A stretch of DNA of 46,028 nt, from the IMG/VR virus record IMGVR_UViG_3300027714_000030, positions 1 through 46,028 of that record; one strand, written 5' to 3'. Position numbers and translations under genes: made by a program. The notes below the pieces were generated by a model. The model was not told the DNA's origin. It did not search any database and saw only the letters and a program-made list of their open reading frames with translations. The DNA comes from a virus. Positions 34,909 to 43,506 of this stretch are shown here, in pieces (the stretch's first letter is position 1; each line of letters opens with the position of its first letter).

Positions 34909-36534
34909 TTATCCCTCGCAGCTGACACATTCAAGAATATTCCTTGAAAACGATTGAGCTGAACTTTGACTAAATTGATAGTAAAGTGTTTTAACCCCTT
35001 CTTCATGTGCTGATAGGTACAATTTATTAATATCCTTTGCTGATACACTAGGGTGTATCATTATGTTTAGTGATTGTGATTGATCAATAAATTTCTGTCT
35101 TTGTCCTGCTTGAGTAATTAATTCCATCGGTGTAATTTCAATGAATGATTTAAAAACTCCTTTAGTAGGAAAATCTAAGTGCTGTACACTTCCATCTCTT
35201 TTTAAGATTTCTTCCCAAACTTGTGGAGTATTTAATCCATACTTCTCTAATTCCTCTATTAAATGTGGATTCTTATAAATAGTTTTAGACTTTGCAAGAT
35301 CCTTAATAAAATAGTTAGATTTAATTGGTTCAATTCCCATAGAAACCTGACCTAAAATAAATGAACTACTTTTTGTTGGAGCAACTGCTAATAGAGTTGT
35401 GTTTGCAAAACCAGGTCTAATTGATTTATAATCTCTTTCATCATGTAACCATTTTGATGCTGATTCGCTTCTCTCTTTTAATGTACTAAATATATCATGA
35501 TTTAATGCTTTCGCTTGTAAAGAATCAAATTCGATTAACTTAGATTGAAATAGTGAATGATAACCTAAAACTCCTAAACCAAGTGCTCTGTGTTGTTCTG
35601 CAAATCTATGAGCTCTTGCCATTCCTGGTAGATTATAAGATTTCTTTACAAATTCATCCATTACTGCATTCAAAAAGAGTACATATGTTTCTATTGCATC
35701 AGTTTCTTTAATTGCATCCCAGTGTAATAGATTAATAGAACCTAAACAACATACGAATGAATTGAATGAATCAGTTGGTAATTGAATTTCACTACAAAGA
35801 TTTGATGCTGTGATCTCTAATCCTAATTCTTTATATGGTGAATTATTATTAGATGTATCTTTAAACATTATGTAAGGAAATCCAAACTCATTACGCTTTT
35901 GAATAATCTTTGCCCATATTTTACGTTTAGCAGAATCACCATCTTTCATCTCTTGAATCCATTGATCTCCTACAGTAACTCCAAATTGTAAGTTTTGAAT
36001 TGGATTACCTTCACTTCCAATATCTAAGAATTCTAAAATATCGTCATGTTCTACTGGCAACCATGCTGCACATGCTCCTCTTCTTGCCTCTGATTGTTTA
36101 CATACATCAACTGTAGTGTCATACATTCTTGCATAGTGTACTGGTCCATCTGCTGTTCCTCCTGTTGAAATTACAGTTCCTCTTGATCTGATGTTTCCTA
36201 AATAAACTGAAGTTCCTCCACCATATTTAGACATCATTCCAATTTCTCTACTTCCATTTAAGATACTATCTAAAGTATCGTCAACATTAGAGCCATAGCA
36301 ACTAACTGGAAGTCCTTTGTCTTTTCCAAAATTAATCCATACTGGTGTTGATAAACTATAGAATCCTTTTGTCATATAGTCTTCAAACTTCTTTGCAAAT
36401 CCTTCGATCTTTAAATATCTTTCTGCTGTATTTGCAACGTCTTTGATTCTTTGTTCTGGTGTTTCGCTAATGTAACCTCTTGACAGAAACGTACGACTGT
36501 CTTCATTTAGCCAGTAATTTTTTTCGTAATCCAT
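34909..36534 (-). CDS. nrdA: Ribonucleotide reductase large subunit, short form (NrdA)
   Basis: 541 aa, against about 750 in T4 and E. coli. The N-terminal ATP-cone is absent; the protein starts directly in the catalytic domain (MDYEKNYWLNEDSRTFLSRGY). Catalytic residues are present: C79 in PVSCYGSN, N245-C247-E249 in SNLCSEIQLP, a Cys in VCCLGSINLL (262-263), the Tyr pair 518-519 in TLYYQFSQ, and C-terminal C536/C539 in ECVSCEG for re-reduction. It makes dNTP precursors with NrdB just upstream (14-nt gap). Loss of the cone suggests no dATP activity control on this subunit. Confidence 0.93.
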   Translation of the reverse strand: MDYEKNYWLNEDSRTFLSRGYISETPEQRIKDVANTAERYLKIEGFAKKFEDYMTKGFYSLSTPVWINFGKDKGLPVSCYGSNVDDTLDSILNGSREIGMMSKYGGGTSVYLGNIRSRGTVISTGGTADGPVHYARMYDTTVDVCKQSEARRGACAAWLPVEHDDILEFLDIGSEGNPIQNLQFGVTVGDQWIQEMKDGDSAKRKIWAKIIQKRNEFGFPYIMFKDTSNNNSPYKELGLEITASNLCSEIQLPTDSFNSFVCCLGSINLLHWDAIKETDAIETYVLFLNAVMDEFVKKSYNLPGMARAHRFAEQHRALGLGVLGYHSLFQSKLIEFDSLQAKALNHDIFSTLKERSESASKWLHDERDYKSIRPGFANTTLLAVAPTKSSSFILGQVSMGIEPIKSNYFIKDLAKSKTIYKNPHLIEELEKYGLNTPQVWEEILKRDGSVQHLDFPTKGVFKSFIEITPMELITQAGQRQKFIDQSQSLNIMIHPSVSAKDINKLYLSAHEEGVKTLYYQFSQSSAQSFSRNILECVSCEG

Positions 36535-36547
36535 ATATGTGTATGTT

Positions 36548-37528
36548 TTAAAATAAATCGTCTTCGGTTATTGCCTTAGACTTCTTGTTATAATCGACGC
36601 TCTTCTTGTAAAAGAAATCGCCCTCTTTTGTTGAAAGTATCTCAACATCGAACCATAATGACTTTTCAACTTCTGTGAAATCTACATCAAATACTGGCTT
36701 CATACCGATTCTTTGTAGTGAGTTGTTAAATCTGTTTTGAATAAAAGATTTAATAGTTTCTTTTGACAAGAAATCAAGTTCTCCTTTTTCAAAGATCCAA
36801 TCAAGAATTTTAACTTCTGCTGCATATGCTTTTTTACATGCAGAATCTATTAGATTCTCAAATTCTTCATCGAACCATTCTGGATTCTCTTCTTTAATAA
36901 TATTAATTAATTCTGAACCAAAGTTTCCATGTATCTCTTCTTCCTTTGATGTTGCTTCAACTACATTTGAAATACCTTTAAATAGGTTTTTCTCTTTGTT
37001 GAATGACATCATAATATAGAATTGGCTAAATAAACTTACGTGTTCTATAAATAAAGAAAACAATAATACAGATTTTGTATACATTTTATCATCTCTAGAT
37101 CTAGAACCGTCCAAATATTTTTTTAAGTATGCAATTCTATCTTTAATTGCAGGAATCTCAACAACCTTTGTGAATTCTTCTTCTAATCCAAGAATTCTTA
37201 ATAATTGAGCATATGCATCCTTGTGTCTTACCTCTGATTCGGCAAATGTCATTCCTACATCACCAACTTCCGTAATTGGCATTCTCTTATAGAGATCAGC
37301 CCAAAAAGTTTTCACATTTACTTCAATCTGAGCAATTGCTAGCATTGATCTTTTTATTACTTCTCTTTCTGAGTCAGAAACTTTAGTTTTAAAATCGTCG
37401 ATGTCTGTTGTGAAATTAAATTCAGTATGAATCCAATATGAATGTCTAATAGCATCCTTGTATGCCAGTAACTGTGGGTATTCGTAAGGTAAAATGTTGA
37501 CTCTTGGTTGAAATATGTTCTTATTCAT
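36548..37528 (-). CDS. nrdB: Ribonucleotide reductase small subunit (NrdB)
   Basis: 326 aa. A ferritin-like radical-generating subunit. Metal and radical residues are visible: E69 in AQIEVNVK, E99-x2-H102 and the radical Tyr Y106 in ESEVRHKDAYAQLL, E161 in FIEHVSLF, and E196-x2-H199 in KEEEIHGNF. The C-terminal AITEDDLF fits the tail peptide that binds NrdA. A variant of the late-type element (TGATATATAA) lies 23 nt upstream, unusual for a nucleotide-metabolism gene. Confidence 0.93.
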   Translation of the reverse strand: MNKNIFQPRVNILPYEYPQLLAYKDAIRHSYWIHTEFNFTTDIDDFKTKVSDSEREVIKRSMLAIAQIEVNVKTFWADLYKRMPITEVGDVGMTFAESEVRHKDAYAQLLRILGLEEEFTKVVEIPAIKDRIAYLKKYLDGSRSRDDKMYTKSVLLFSLFIEHVSLFSQFYIMMSFNKEKNLFKGISNVVEATSKEEEIHGNFGSELINIIKEENPEWFDEEFENLIDSACKKAYAAEVKILDWIFEKGELDFLSKETIKSFIQNRFNNSLQRIGMKPVFDVDFTEVEKSLWFDVEILSTKEGDFFYKKSVDYNKKSKAITEDDLF

Positions 37529-37551
37529 TATTTACATTTGTTTTTAGTAAT

Positions 37552-37561
37552 TTATATATCA
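37552..37561 (-). promoter_or_regulatory. Late-promoter-like variant before nrdB
   Basis: The minus strand reads TGATATATAA, one mismatch from consensus, 23 nt upstream of the nrdB ATG. It is the only element of this type in front of a metabolic gene in the window, so it may be a chance match or allow late nrd expression. Confidence 0.4.
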
Positions 37562-37586
37562 AGTAAATAACTAAGGTCTTGTTAAA

Positions 37587-38990
37587 TTATTTTTTTATTT
37601 TTTTTTCTAGTTCATATGCCTTCTCATGATACGCATATGACGTCTTTTTGTAATCTTTACGCTGTGCATATAAATCACTTAAAATCTTTTTAAGAATAGA
37701 ATCTTCCTTTTTAAAGACTACTCCGTTTTCGCAGACGATTACGTTTTCATCTTTTCTTCTTTCGTTTATTTCAGGCTGAGTAACTTGTTCTACGTATGAT
37801 TCTGGTGATATATTAAATTGTCTCATGATTGAAGGATATAGAGAAGCAAAATCAAATGCACTTACTCCAGAATAATATCCAACAATCGGTTGTTTAACAA
37901 ATGCTCCTTCAAATTTACCTTCTTTAAGAGCATCTGCTTTTCCATATTCTACGCCTATCTTTTTATTAGTTTCAGCTAATTTTCTGGCTAATAATGATTC
38001 TGTTATCGCAACAGGTGATGACGCCTTATACAGTGGCATTTTGGTAATGGTAGCTAAAGTTAAAAGAACTTCCATAGATCTTAGCTGTCTATCAATATAA
38101 TACACAAGACATGAATCAATTACGTTGTAGTAGATGTATTTGGTAAAATCATTTTCATACAAATCCTGTAATGATCCACTGTATTTAATTTTATTAATAT
38201 CTAATACTGCACCTGAAACAAAATCCAATGAATTTGATTCTTTTACTGCAACCGAACGATCATATTTGTCATATAATTGCATATAATCTAAAATACCCAT
38301 ATGAAGTGGTCTACTATCGTTTCTATCTAAAGAACCAGTGATAGCCACGTCAGTCAGGTCAATTTGTAGTCTTTTACATCTATTAACTATATACTGCCAA
38401 TCATAGTTTATGAAATTCCACCCTGTCATCATTGGGAACTTAGGCAAAAACTTATGAAGGAATGTATATAGCATATTATATTCATCATCAAATTTATGAT
38501 AAGAGAATTCCCAATCTTGATCATAATTTTTTAGATACTCATTTGTATCATCATTAATCTTTTTAACTTTATCATGTGGCATATCTTCTAAACCTAACAC
38601 TATCGCCTTACGCTCTGGTGTAATGATTGAGAATGATAATATACGTGATTTTGCCTCTTCTGGTTTTGGAAAACCATCAACTATCTCTGTCTCAATATCG
38701 ACGAAATATGTTCTTGGCATATTGAACTCATAGATCTCTTCTTTGTCTGCTTCTGGTAAAGAATCCATGAAATATAATAAACTAAACTTATTGAATGATT
38801 TAGCAAACCCTCTTTTAAGAGGTCTATCATCCCAGTTTCTATATGTTTTATCTTTATATTTGTCAGTTTCTTTGGTAACTACCCAGTTTTGAAATTGGTT
38901 TACACCATATCTTTTAAATGAAACTTTACCTTCTTTATTGTAATACGAAATTATTAATTCCTTATCTGTTTGTTCAATGTCTAATAGCAT
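37587..38990 (-). CDS. 43A: DNA polymerase (gp43), N-terminal part of a split gene
   Basis: 467 aa. Contains the N-terminal domain and the 3'-5' exonuclease: Exo I TYFVDIETEI (D98, E100), Exo II MTGWNFINYDWQYIV (188-202), Exo III YYNVIDSCLVYYID (287-300). Polymerase motif A FDFASLYPSIM follows (379-389). It ends in a charged helix (LSDLYAQRKDYKK, then AYELEKKIKK) corresponding to the first fingers helix. Motifs B and C are in the gene at 32392-33600. No intein motif is seen at the end. Its ATG overlaps the dUTPase stop (TAATG). Confidence 0.93.
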   Translation of the reverse strand: MLLDIEQTDKELIISYYNKEGKVSFKRYGVNQFQNWVVTKETDKYKDKTYRNWDDRPLKRGFAKSFNKFSLLYFMDSLPEADKEEIYEFNMPRTYFVDIETEIVDGFPKPEEAKSRILSFSIITPERKAIVLGLEDMPHDKVKKINDDTNEYLKNYDQDWEFSYHKFDDEYNMLYTFLHKFLPKFPMMTGWNFINYDWQYIVNRCKRLQIDLTDVAITGSLDRNDSRPLHMGILDYMQLYDKYDRSVAVKESNSLDFVSGAVLDINKIKYSGSLQDLYENDFTKYIYYNVIDSCLVYYIDRQLRSMEVLLTLATITKMPLYKASSPVAITESLLARKLAETNKKIGVEYGKADALKEGKFEGAFVKQPIVGYYSGVSAFDFASLYPSIMRQFNISPESYVEQVTQPEINERRKDENVIVCENGVVFKKEDSILKKILSDLYAQRKDYKKTSYAYHEKAYELEKKIKK

Positions 38991-39457
38991 TAATAATTAT
39001 TTTTCTGGCGGTTAACATTCTCTTCAGCCTTTGCAAAGTAATAATTGTAGGCTGTTTTTGCGTCTAATCCGATTGAAGATGCATAATTGATAAAGAAGTG
39101 TAGAATATCTACCCATTCCATATACAATTCTTTTTTGTCTCCTTCGGACATGTCAGACATTTTTAATGTATTATATTTTGTAAAGTCTTTCTTCCAGTAT
39201 TTCCATACTGCATTTCCACTACCATCTTTAATACCTCCAAGTGCATCTGTCATTTCATGAACCTCATCCATTAGTGAGTGCGTGTTAACATGCCAGAAAT
39301 CCATAATTTCTCGGATGGTCATATTATCAAAGTTAATACCATAAGTCTGCTCTTGCATCTTCTTTTGGTTTTCCATGATATCTGATAAGTGTGTTGTTGA
39401 TTGATCGTAAAAGTCATTTACTTCTAGATCTTTGCATTCGTTGTCTATATTTGCCAT
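38990..39457 (-). CDS. Dimeric dUTPase-like (all-alpha NTP pyrophosphatase)
   Basis: 155 aa. The pattern SLMDEVHEMTDALGG (ExxE), VWKYWKKDF, ELYMEWVDILHFFINYASSIG (ExxxD) and the ending FAKAEENVNRQKNNY is that of dimeric dUTPases (dUTPase_2/MazG superfamily; compare 'EliDilHFfis ... KN..NhrRQ..gY'). Such enzymes convert dUTP to dUMP, keeping uracil out of DNA and feeding thymidylate-type synthesis. It is coupled to the polymerase N-part and follows the PLP-enzyme gene. A link to modified-pyrimidine supply is possible but inferred. Confidence 0.8.
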   Translation of the reverse strand: MANIDNECKDLEVNDFYDQSTTHLSDIMENQKKMQEQTYGINFDNMTIREIMDFWHVNTHSLMDEVHEMTDALGGIKDGSGNAVWKYWKKDFTKYNTLKMSDMSEGDKKELYMEWVDILHFFINYASSIGLDAKTAYNYYFAKAEENVNRQKNNY

Positions 39458-39510
39458 TTTTTTAAAGTGTTATATTATTAATATGAAAAAGGTGTGGATA
39501 GTTTCAGTAT

Positions 39511-40407
39511 TTATAGATCCATTTTTAAAACTTCTCCCCATTCTCTTTTAGAATTAGTATTTTCTTTAGTTTCTTCTGAATCCGGTAGAGGATTTCCTCC
39601 AACATTCCAGAACCATGCTCCTGGATTTCCATGTTTAACCATGAATTCCCATGCCTTTGCATCATAATTCATTGCCGATGGAAACGGTGGTGCAAACTCT
39701 GGTTTCACATCTGATGCAAATGCTTTAGGATGTGACCAAACTTTAGCTCTTCCTAATTCCCCCGTCTTGATATTTCTAGAGACTGCAACTGCATTGAATT
39801 TAGCATCTGGCCATGCAATCTGTAGTGATCTAGTAAGAACTCCTGTTGAAATTGCAGACCAAACATCTTCTGGATATCCATGTTTTTCAGCAATATTATA
39901 TGCCACTTTAATGGCAGCTGCCGTAACTAATTCATGTTTAAGTCCTAGTGGAATAAAGGTTGCATTATTATCTTCTGCCCATTGTTTTGCAATAGCATTA
40001 AGATTAGGCATTGCTGCAATTCTTCTAAATTTAGGAATAGCTCCTCTTTCAATACAAATAGCTTGGTGATCTGATATAACTTTACCAGATGGCATAAATA
40101 GAACTAGTTTTTTATTATACTTGTTGGCTAAATATGCAAGTGAAATACCTGCAAATCCAAATCTCGGCTGCACATATACTAACGTGTCTGTTGGTGCCTT
40201 TTGAACTAGAATATCTCCAAACCTACATTTAGATCCAAATCCCATCATATCATCTCTTACTACTTTAAAACCAGAATGATCTATAATAATTGGATCATCT
40301 AATGGATCTTGCCAATCCCCTGCTAAATCTAGCCATGCTTGTCTATTAGGCATCATTAGATTTAGATCTTGATTCATTGTACTTTTTGTGTGATTATCGT
40401 GTGCCAT
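39511..40407 (-). CDS. PLP-dependent enzyme of the tryptophan-synthase-beta fold
   Basis: 298 aa. The layout is fold-type II: KVVRDDMMGFGSKCRFGD with the probable PLP lysine K60, then FGFAGISLAYLANKYNKKLV and LFMPSGKVISDHQAICIERGA (the 'G..Ala...vF.P......K.......GA' half-fold of threonine synthase/ACC deaminase relatives), and AISTGVLTRSLQ as a glycine/serine phosphate-binding loop. Substrate unknown. PLP enzymes are unusual in phages but occur in the thymidine-hypermodification pathways of phages ViI and M6. The gene is packed 2 nt after the LOG-family gene, inside the proposed modification operon. Confidence 0.75.
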   Translation of the reverse strand: MAHDNHTKSTMNQDLNLMMPNRQAWLDLAGDWQDPLDDPIIIDHSGFKVVRDDMMGFGSKCRFGDILVQKAPTDTLVYVQPRFGFAGISLAYLANKYNKKLVLFMPSGKVISDHQAICIERGAIPKFRRIAAMPNLNAIAKQWAEDNNATFIPLGLKHELVTAAAIKVAYNIAEKHGYPEDVWSAISTGVLTRSLQIAWPDAKFNAVAVSRNIKTGELGRAKVWSHPKAFASDVKPEFAPPFPSAMNYDAKAWEFMVKHGNPGAWFWNVGGNPLPDSEETKENTNSKREWGEVLKMDL

Positions 40408-40409
40408 AT

Positions 40410-41078
40410 TTAAAAGTTTGTTTCTGTTGTGTCTTCTTTGTATTTGTTATGGAAATCTGTAATCTTTTCTACTGCTTCCTCTGCTGTGTCTACTACCCTG
40501 AATAAATCAAAATCTTTATCGCTGATTGCACCATGTTCCCACACAGTACTCTTCATCCAATTAACTAGACCTTGCCAATATGATTTGCCTACTAATACTA
40601 TTGGATATTTTACGTTATGTCCACATTGTGCAAGAGTAATAGCTTCAAACAATTCATCAAGCGTGCCAACTCCACCTGGAAATATTACAAAGGCTTGTGA
40701 ATATTTAAGGAACATTACTTTACGAGTAAAGAAATATCTGTTCTCTACTCCAAGATCTACATATTCGTTCATACTTGCTTCAAACGGTAATTCAATACCA
40801 ACTCCAATTGATTTTCCACCGGCATTATGAGCTCCTTTATTTGCAGCTTCCATAATTCCAGGTCCTCCGCCTGTCATGACACCAAAACCAGCTTCTACTA
40901 ATAATCTACCAATCTTCTCAGCTTCTTTATAGATTTTATTAGTACTTAATGTTCGTGCGCTTCCAAAAATAGAAACATATGAACCTTCTAATTGATTAAA
41001 GGTATCAAATCCTTTTGTAAATTCTCCTTGGATTCTTAGGATTTGCCATGCATCTTCTGCTTTATTTTTCATCTTCAT
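40410..41078 (-). CDS. LOG-family (lysine-decarboxylase-like) nucleotide phosphoribohydrolase
   Basis: About 222 aa from ATG 41078; an earlier ATG at 41132 would overlap the neighbour by 50 nt. Hallmarks are VSIFGSARTL, GFGVMTGGGPGIMEAANKGA, SIGVGIELPFE, and the signature VIFPGGVGTLDELFEAI with the catalytic Glu. Characterised LOG proteins cleave the N-glycosidic bond of (modified) nucleoside 5'-monophosphates, releasing base and ribose-5-phosphate. In this operon it could recycle or destroy a nucleotide, but the substrate is unknown. It starts 4 nt after the 351-aa gene. Confidence 0.85.
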   Translation of the reverse strand: MKMKNKAEDAWQILRIQGEFTKGFDTFNQLEGSYVSIFGSARTLSTNKIYKEAEKIGRLLVEAGFGVMTGGGPGIMEAANKGAHNAGGKSIGVGIELPFEASMNEYVDLGVENRYFFTRKVMFLKYSQAFVIFPGGVGTLDELFEAITLAQCGHNVKYPIVLVGKSYWQGLVNWMKSTVWEHGAISDKDFDLFRVVDTAEEAVEKITDFHNKYKEDTTETNF

Positions 41079-41082
41079 TGTT

Positions 41083-42138
41083 TTACTCGTTTGGATAATC
41101 TCTACCCCATAAATACTTAGTTGTTTGTCCATTTACTAAAACACTTTCGGTTGGATGTTTAGCTAAATTAAAATCTCCATCAAATATCCAAGTGTATGGA
41201 ATTCTTTTTGTTGGTGATTTAATATTGTGGCTAATTGCGATGTGTTTGTAGAAAAAACACGTTTTATCCTCTACGTTTAAATACTTTTGACTTTCCATTG
41301 GATTATCTGGATGATTTACCAATACATCCATTTGTCTAATCCATTCTTCCGCATGTTTGTTTTCTGAGATAAATTGTCCGTCAGTGTCTATTGAATATTT
41401 TACTTTTCCATTAAGATTAACACCACCAAATATCTGTTGCATACCATCAAAATGACCGGTACCACCGAATAATACGGACTCGGGATCTACAAGATCAGGT
41501 CTACTCATAGCAACATATCTTGCAGTGTTTTTACATGGGTATAATGGTGATCTAAAGTTTTGATGTTCTTTAAAGTAGGCTTCTAATAATTTGGCAAACT
41601 CCATCATTGTATATGGTCTATCTAAATCTTTAAGAATATGAGCCATGTCCTTGGCTGCTTTCCTAGGTCCTTCAATTAACCAGTCTTTAACCTTTGTACC
41701 TTTAGGATAATAGATTTGAAATAAATCATTTCTAGCATGTCTATTTTCTACAAAGTGTTCTCTTGTTTTCTCTTCACCTATATTAATTAATTTTGTAATA
41801 GTTCCCCAGTGTTCATTTGAAAATGAGAATACAATTGTATAATATAGTAATTTCTCTAGATCTGTCTCATGTTGCATCATATAACAATACGGATGCTCAT
41901 GCCAATGTAATCTGTGTGAGAATATTTGATAGTCTTCTAAAAGAAGTTTATCTTGTCTTTTGTCGAATCCTCTGCAAAATTCAAAAAACTTTGCTAGTCT
42001 TTCTTCTTCTGTCCAATCCTTCATCCAACTCTCTGTTGGTTTTTTCTTCTTAAATACAATATCAGTGCATGTACCTTCGTATGTAATATTTTCATATTCA
42101 TGTGACATGTCGTCTTCGAATGTAAATAGTTTATTCAT
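41083..42138 (-). CDS. Candidate base-hypermodification enzyme (thymine pyrophosphorylase-like), 351 aa
   Basis: Helical protein. The segment FRSPLYPCKNTARYVAMSRP, then a VDPESV stretch and FGGTGHFDGMQQIFGG (224-239), recalls the C-terminal 'G.tGp..Ga..lfgG' motif of alpha-glutamyl/putrescinyl-thymine pyrophosphorylases, a DNA-glycosylase-like (HhH) family of phage DNA hypermodification. A similar arrangement is seen in the adjacent 403-aa protein, so the two may be diverged relatives. It overlaps that gene by 8 nt. The assignment rests on remembered motif patterns. An unrelated HhH-type DNA-binding protein is the main alternative. Confidence 0.4.
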   Translation of the reverse strand: MNKLFTFEDDMSHEYENITYEGTCTDIVFKKKKPTESWMKDWTEEERLAKFFEFCRGFDKRQDKLLLEDYQIFSHRLHWHEHPYCYMMQHETDLEKLLYYTIVFSFSNEHWGTITKLINIGEEKTREHFVENRHARNDLFQIYYPKGTKVKDWLIEGPRKAAKDMAHILKDLDRPYTMMEFAKLLEAYFKEHQNFRSPLYPCKNTARYVAMSRPDLVDPESVLFGGTGHFDGMQQIFGGVNLNGKVKYSIDTDGQFISENKHAEEWIRQMDVLVNHPDNPMESQKYLNVEDKTCFFYKHIAISHNIKSPTKRIPYTWIFDGDFNLAKHPTESVLVNGQTTKYLWGRDYPNE

Positions 42139-43342
42139 TATCAGCTATCATTTTTTTATATTCCTCTACTGAAATTCCAGCACCTTGTAATACTTTGTCA
42201 TCAGATGGAAATTGTGTCATATCATTAAATGTTTTTAGTAAACCCAAATCTAACATAGCTTTTTGTCTACCGTACGGATGATCAGTGATTGAAGAAGAAT
42301 TCCACAAAGTGTCCATGTTTATGTGTGAATAATCTTTTCCAGGTCTTAAGTAGTTTTCTATCCATCTGATAAAATCACAAGCAACATCTTCGGCATTATA
42401 TGGAAGTGATCCAGTATCTTCATAAATCTTAGTCATAACTGCATCTAAAAACTCTTCACTCTTTTTACCTTTCTTTTCTACAGGATCTGCAAGATAACCA
42501 ATACATTCTACCGCGTTAGTTCCATAATAGAACATCGTTTCTCTATTCATAAATTCAGGGAACCAATCACATACATCTGCTATTACTGCAGCATATTGGA
42601 ACCTATAAACTCTTAATCCATTATCTGAATTCCATTTAAACATCCATTCACCAAGTTCACGTAAATCTTTTTTACCGCCGCCTCTTAAGAAATTAGCCAT
42701 TTCTCTTGCAAGTCTTGGTGCGTATTCACATAAGAAATAATCTCCACCTCTTTTATAGACATATTCTGGTTCAGTAAAACTTGCCATTCCTATAAAACTG
42801 TCCTCGTCCACGTTTGGTTTTGGAGGTTTTGGAAATGCAGGAAACTGGTAACCGACTGAAGTATAAAACGGTGTTGGATGGTGTTTAACCTTTTCGCAGA
42901 TATCTTCAATTGTATTACATTCATGTAAATCAAATATAATAGTGTTGTGATATCCCGAAGGTTTAGTGGCATAATTAATAGCAGACCCACATACTCTATG
43001 TAGAATAAAAAGATAAAGCCATTCTTCTAATCCAAAGATCTCTCTTTTACCAGTCCAATTTTTAGCAATCTCTTCTCTTTGGGGGTAAATTTTACCAGCT
43101 AGCATGTGTTCCCAATATGGATGATCAGACGACCAACCATAAAAGCAATCATTTATAATTTGACTAAATCCAGCATACTTACGCTCAACTACATCATACA
43201 ATTGAATATGTTCCATCAATGGATCTTGCATTTCACTTTCATCATGAGGTGTCATACCAAGATTACTGAGTTCTTGTTGTTTTTTTGCTAACTCAAAGTA
43301 TCTTAGGAATTCTTCGTAATATTGTGTAGTTTTTATTTGCAT
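42131..43342 (-). CDS. Candidate base-hypermodification enzyme (thymine pyrophosphorylase-like), 403 aa
   Basis: Helical protein with YLFILHRVCGSAINY (about 110-124), PSGYHNTIIFDL, and a C-terminal FQYAAVIADVCDWFPEFM followed by MFYYGTNAVECIGYL (270-284). The last part parallels the conserved 'yE...Dl......a.D..tw.n.GpGa.rGl..l' region I associate with clade-2 alpha-glutamyl/putrescinyl-thymine pyrophosphorylases, and also the 351-aa neighbour. It is coupled to that neighbour (8-nt overlap). No kinase or hydroxymethylase gene is visible in the window. The amino-acid:DNA transferase family is an alternative. Confidence 0.4.
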   Translation of the reverse strand: MQIKTTQYYEEFLRYFELAKKQQELSNLGMTPHDESEMQDPLMEHIQLYDVVERKYAGFSQIINDCFYGWSSDHPYWEHMLAGKIYPQREEIAKNWTGKREIFGLEEWLYLFILHRVCGSAINYATKPSGYHNTIIFDLHECNTIEDICEKVKHHPTPFYTSVGYQFPAFPKPPKPNVDEDSFIGMASFTEPEYVYKRGGDYFLCEYAPRLAREMANFLRGGGKKDLRELGEWMFKWNSDNGLRVYRFQYAAVIADVCDWFPEFMNRETMFYYGTNAVECIGYLADPVEKKGKKSEEFLDAVMTKIYEDTGSLPYNAEDVACDFIRWIENYLRPGKDYSHINMDTLWNSSSITDHPYGRQKAMLDLGLLKTFNDMTQFPSDDKVLQGAGISVEEYKKMIADNE

Positions 43343-43346
43343 GTGA

Positions 43347-43505
43347 TTATATAATTTTCCAGGTAAATGGATCTCTATTTCTTTGATATTGTTCCATTGT
43401 CCATTCTATATCTCCGGTGGAAAACTCTATGCTATATGGTTTAACAGCACAAAATTTTTGTTGTGTAATTGGTGTAATTTCTATTTTATAATTTTTTATT
43501 TTCAT
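43347..43505 (-). CDS. Small protein of unknown function (52 aa)
   Basis: ATG at 43503-43505 directly follows the stop of the SGNH-like gene (43507-43509), and the frame runs to TAA at 43347-43349, just before the ATG of the 403-aa gene. The product starts MKIKNYKIEITPITQQKFCA and ends QYQRNRDPFTWKII. The exact fit between neighbours and the absence of other coding sequence in the 164-nt space support it. Confidence 0.65.
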   Translation of the reverse strand: MKIKNYKIEITPITQQKFCAVKPYSIEFSTGDIEWTMEQYQRNRDPFTWKII

Positions 43506-43506
43506 T

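Noticed and set aside
34815-34915. tRNA gene in the hairpin-rich region after nrdA
   Set aside because: The putative anticodon loop ACTAGTT lacks U33, the putative T-loop TTCGCTA lacks A58, and the acceptor strands are not at the two ends of the fold. The stems fit a terminator plus extra hairpins better.
36548-36562. Counting NrdB (ending EDDLF) among the -LF clamp-binding tails
   Set aside because: NrdB C-termini are already known to bind NrdA, and acidic-aromatic ends are normal for the family.
37587-38990. Split intein or intron at the polymerase break
   Set aside because: Neither the end of the N-part nor the start of the C-part shows intein block motifs or the Cys/Ser and His-Asn junction residues, and no group I intron features or homing endonuclease gene was seen nearby.
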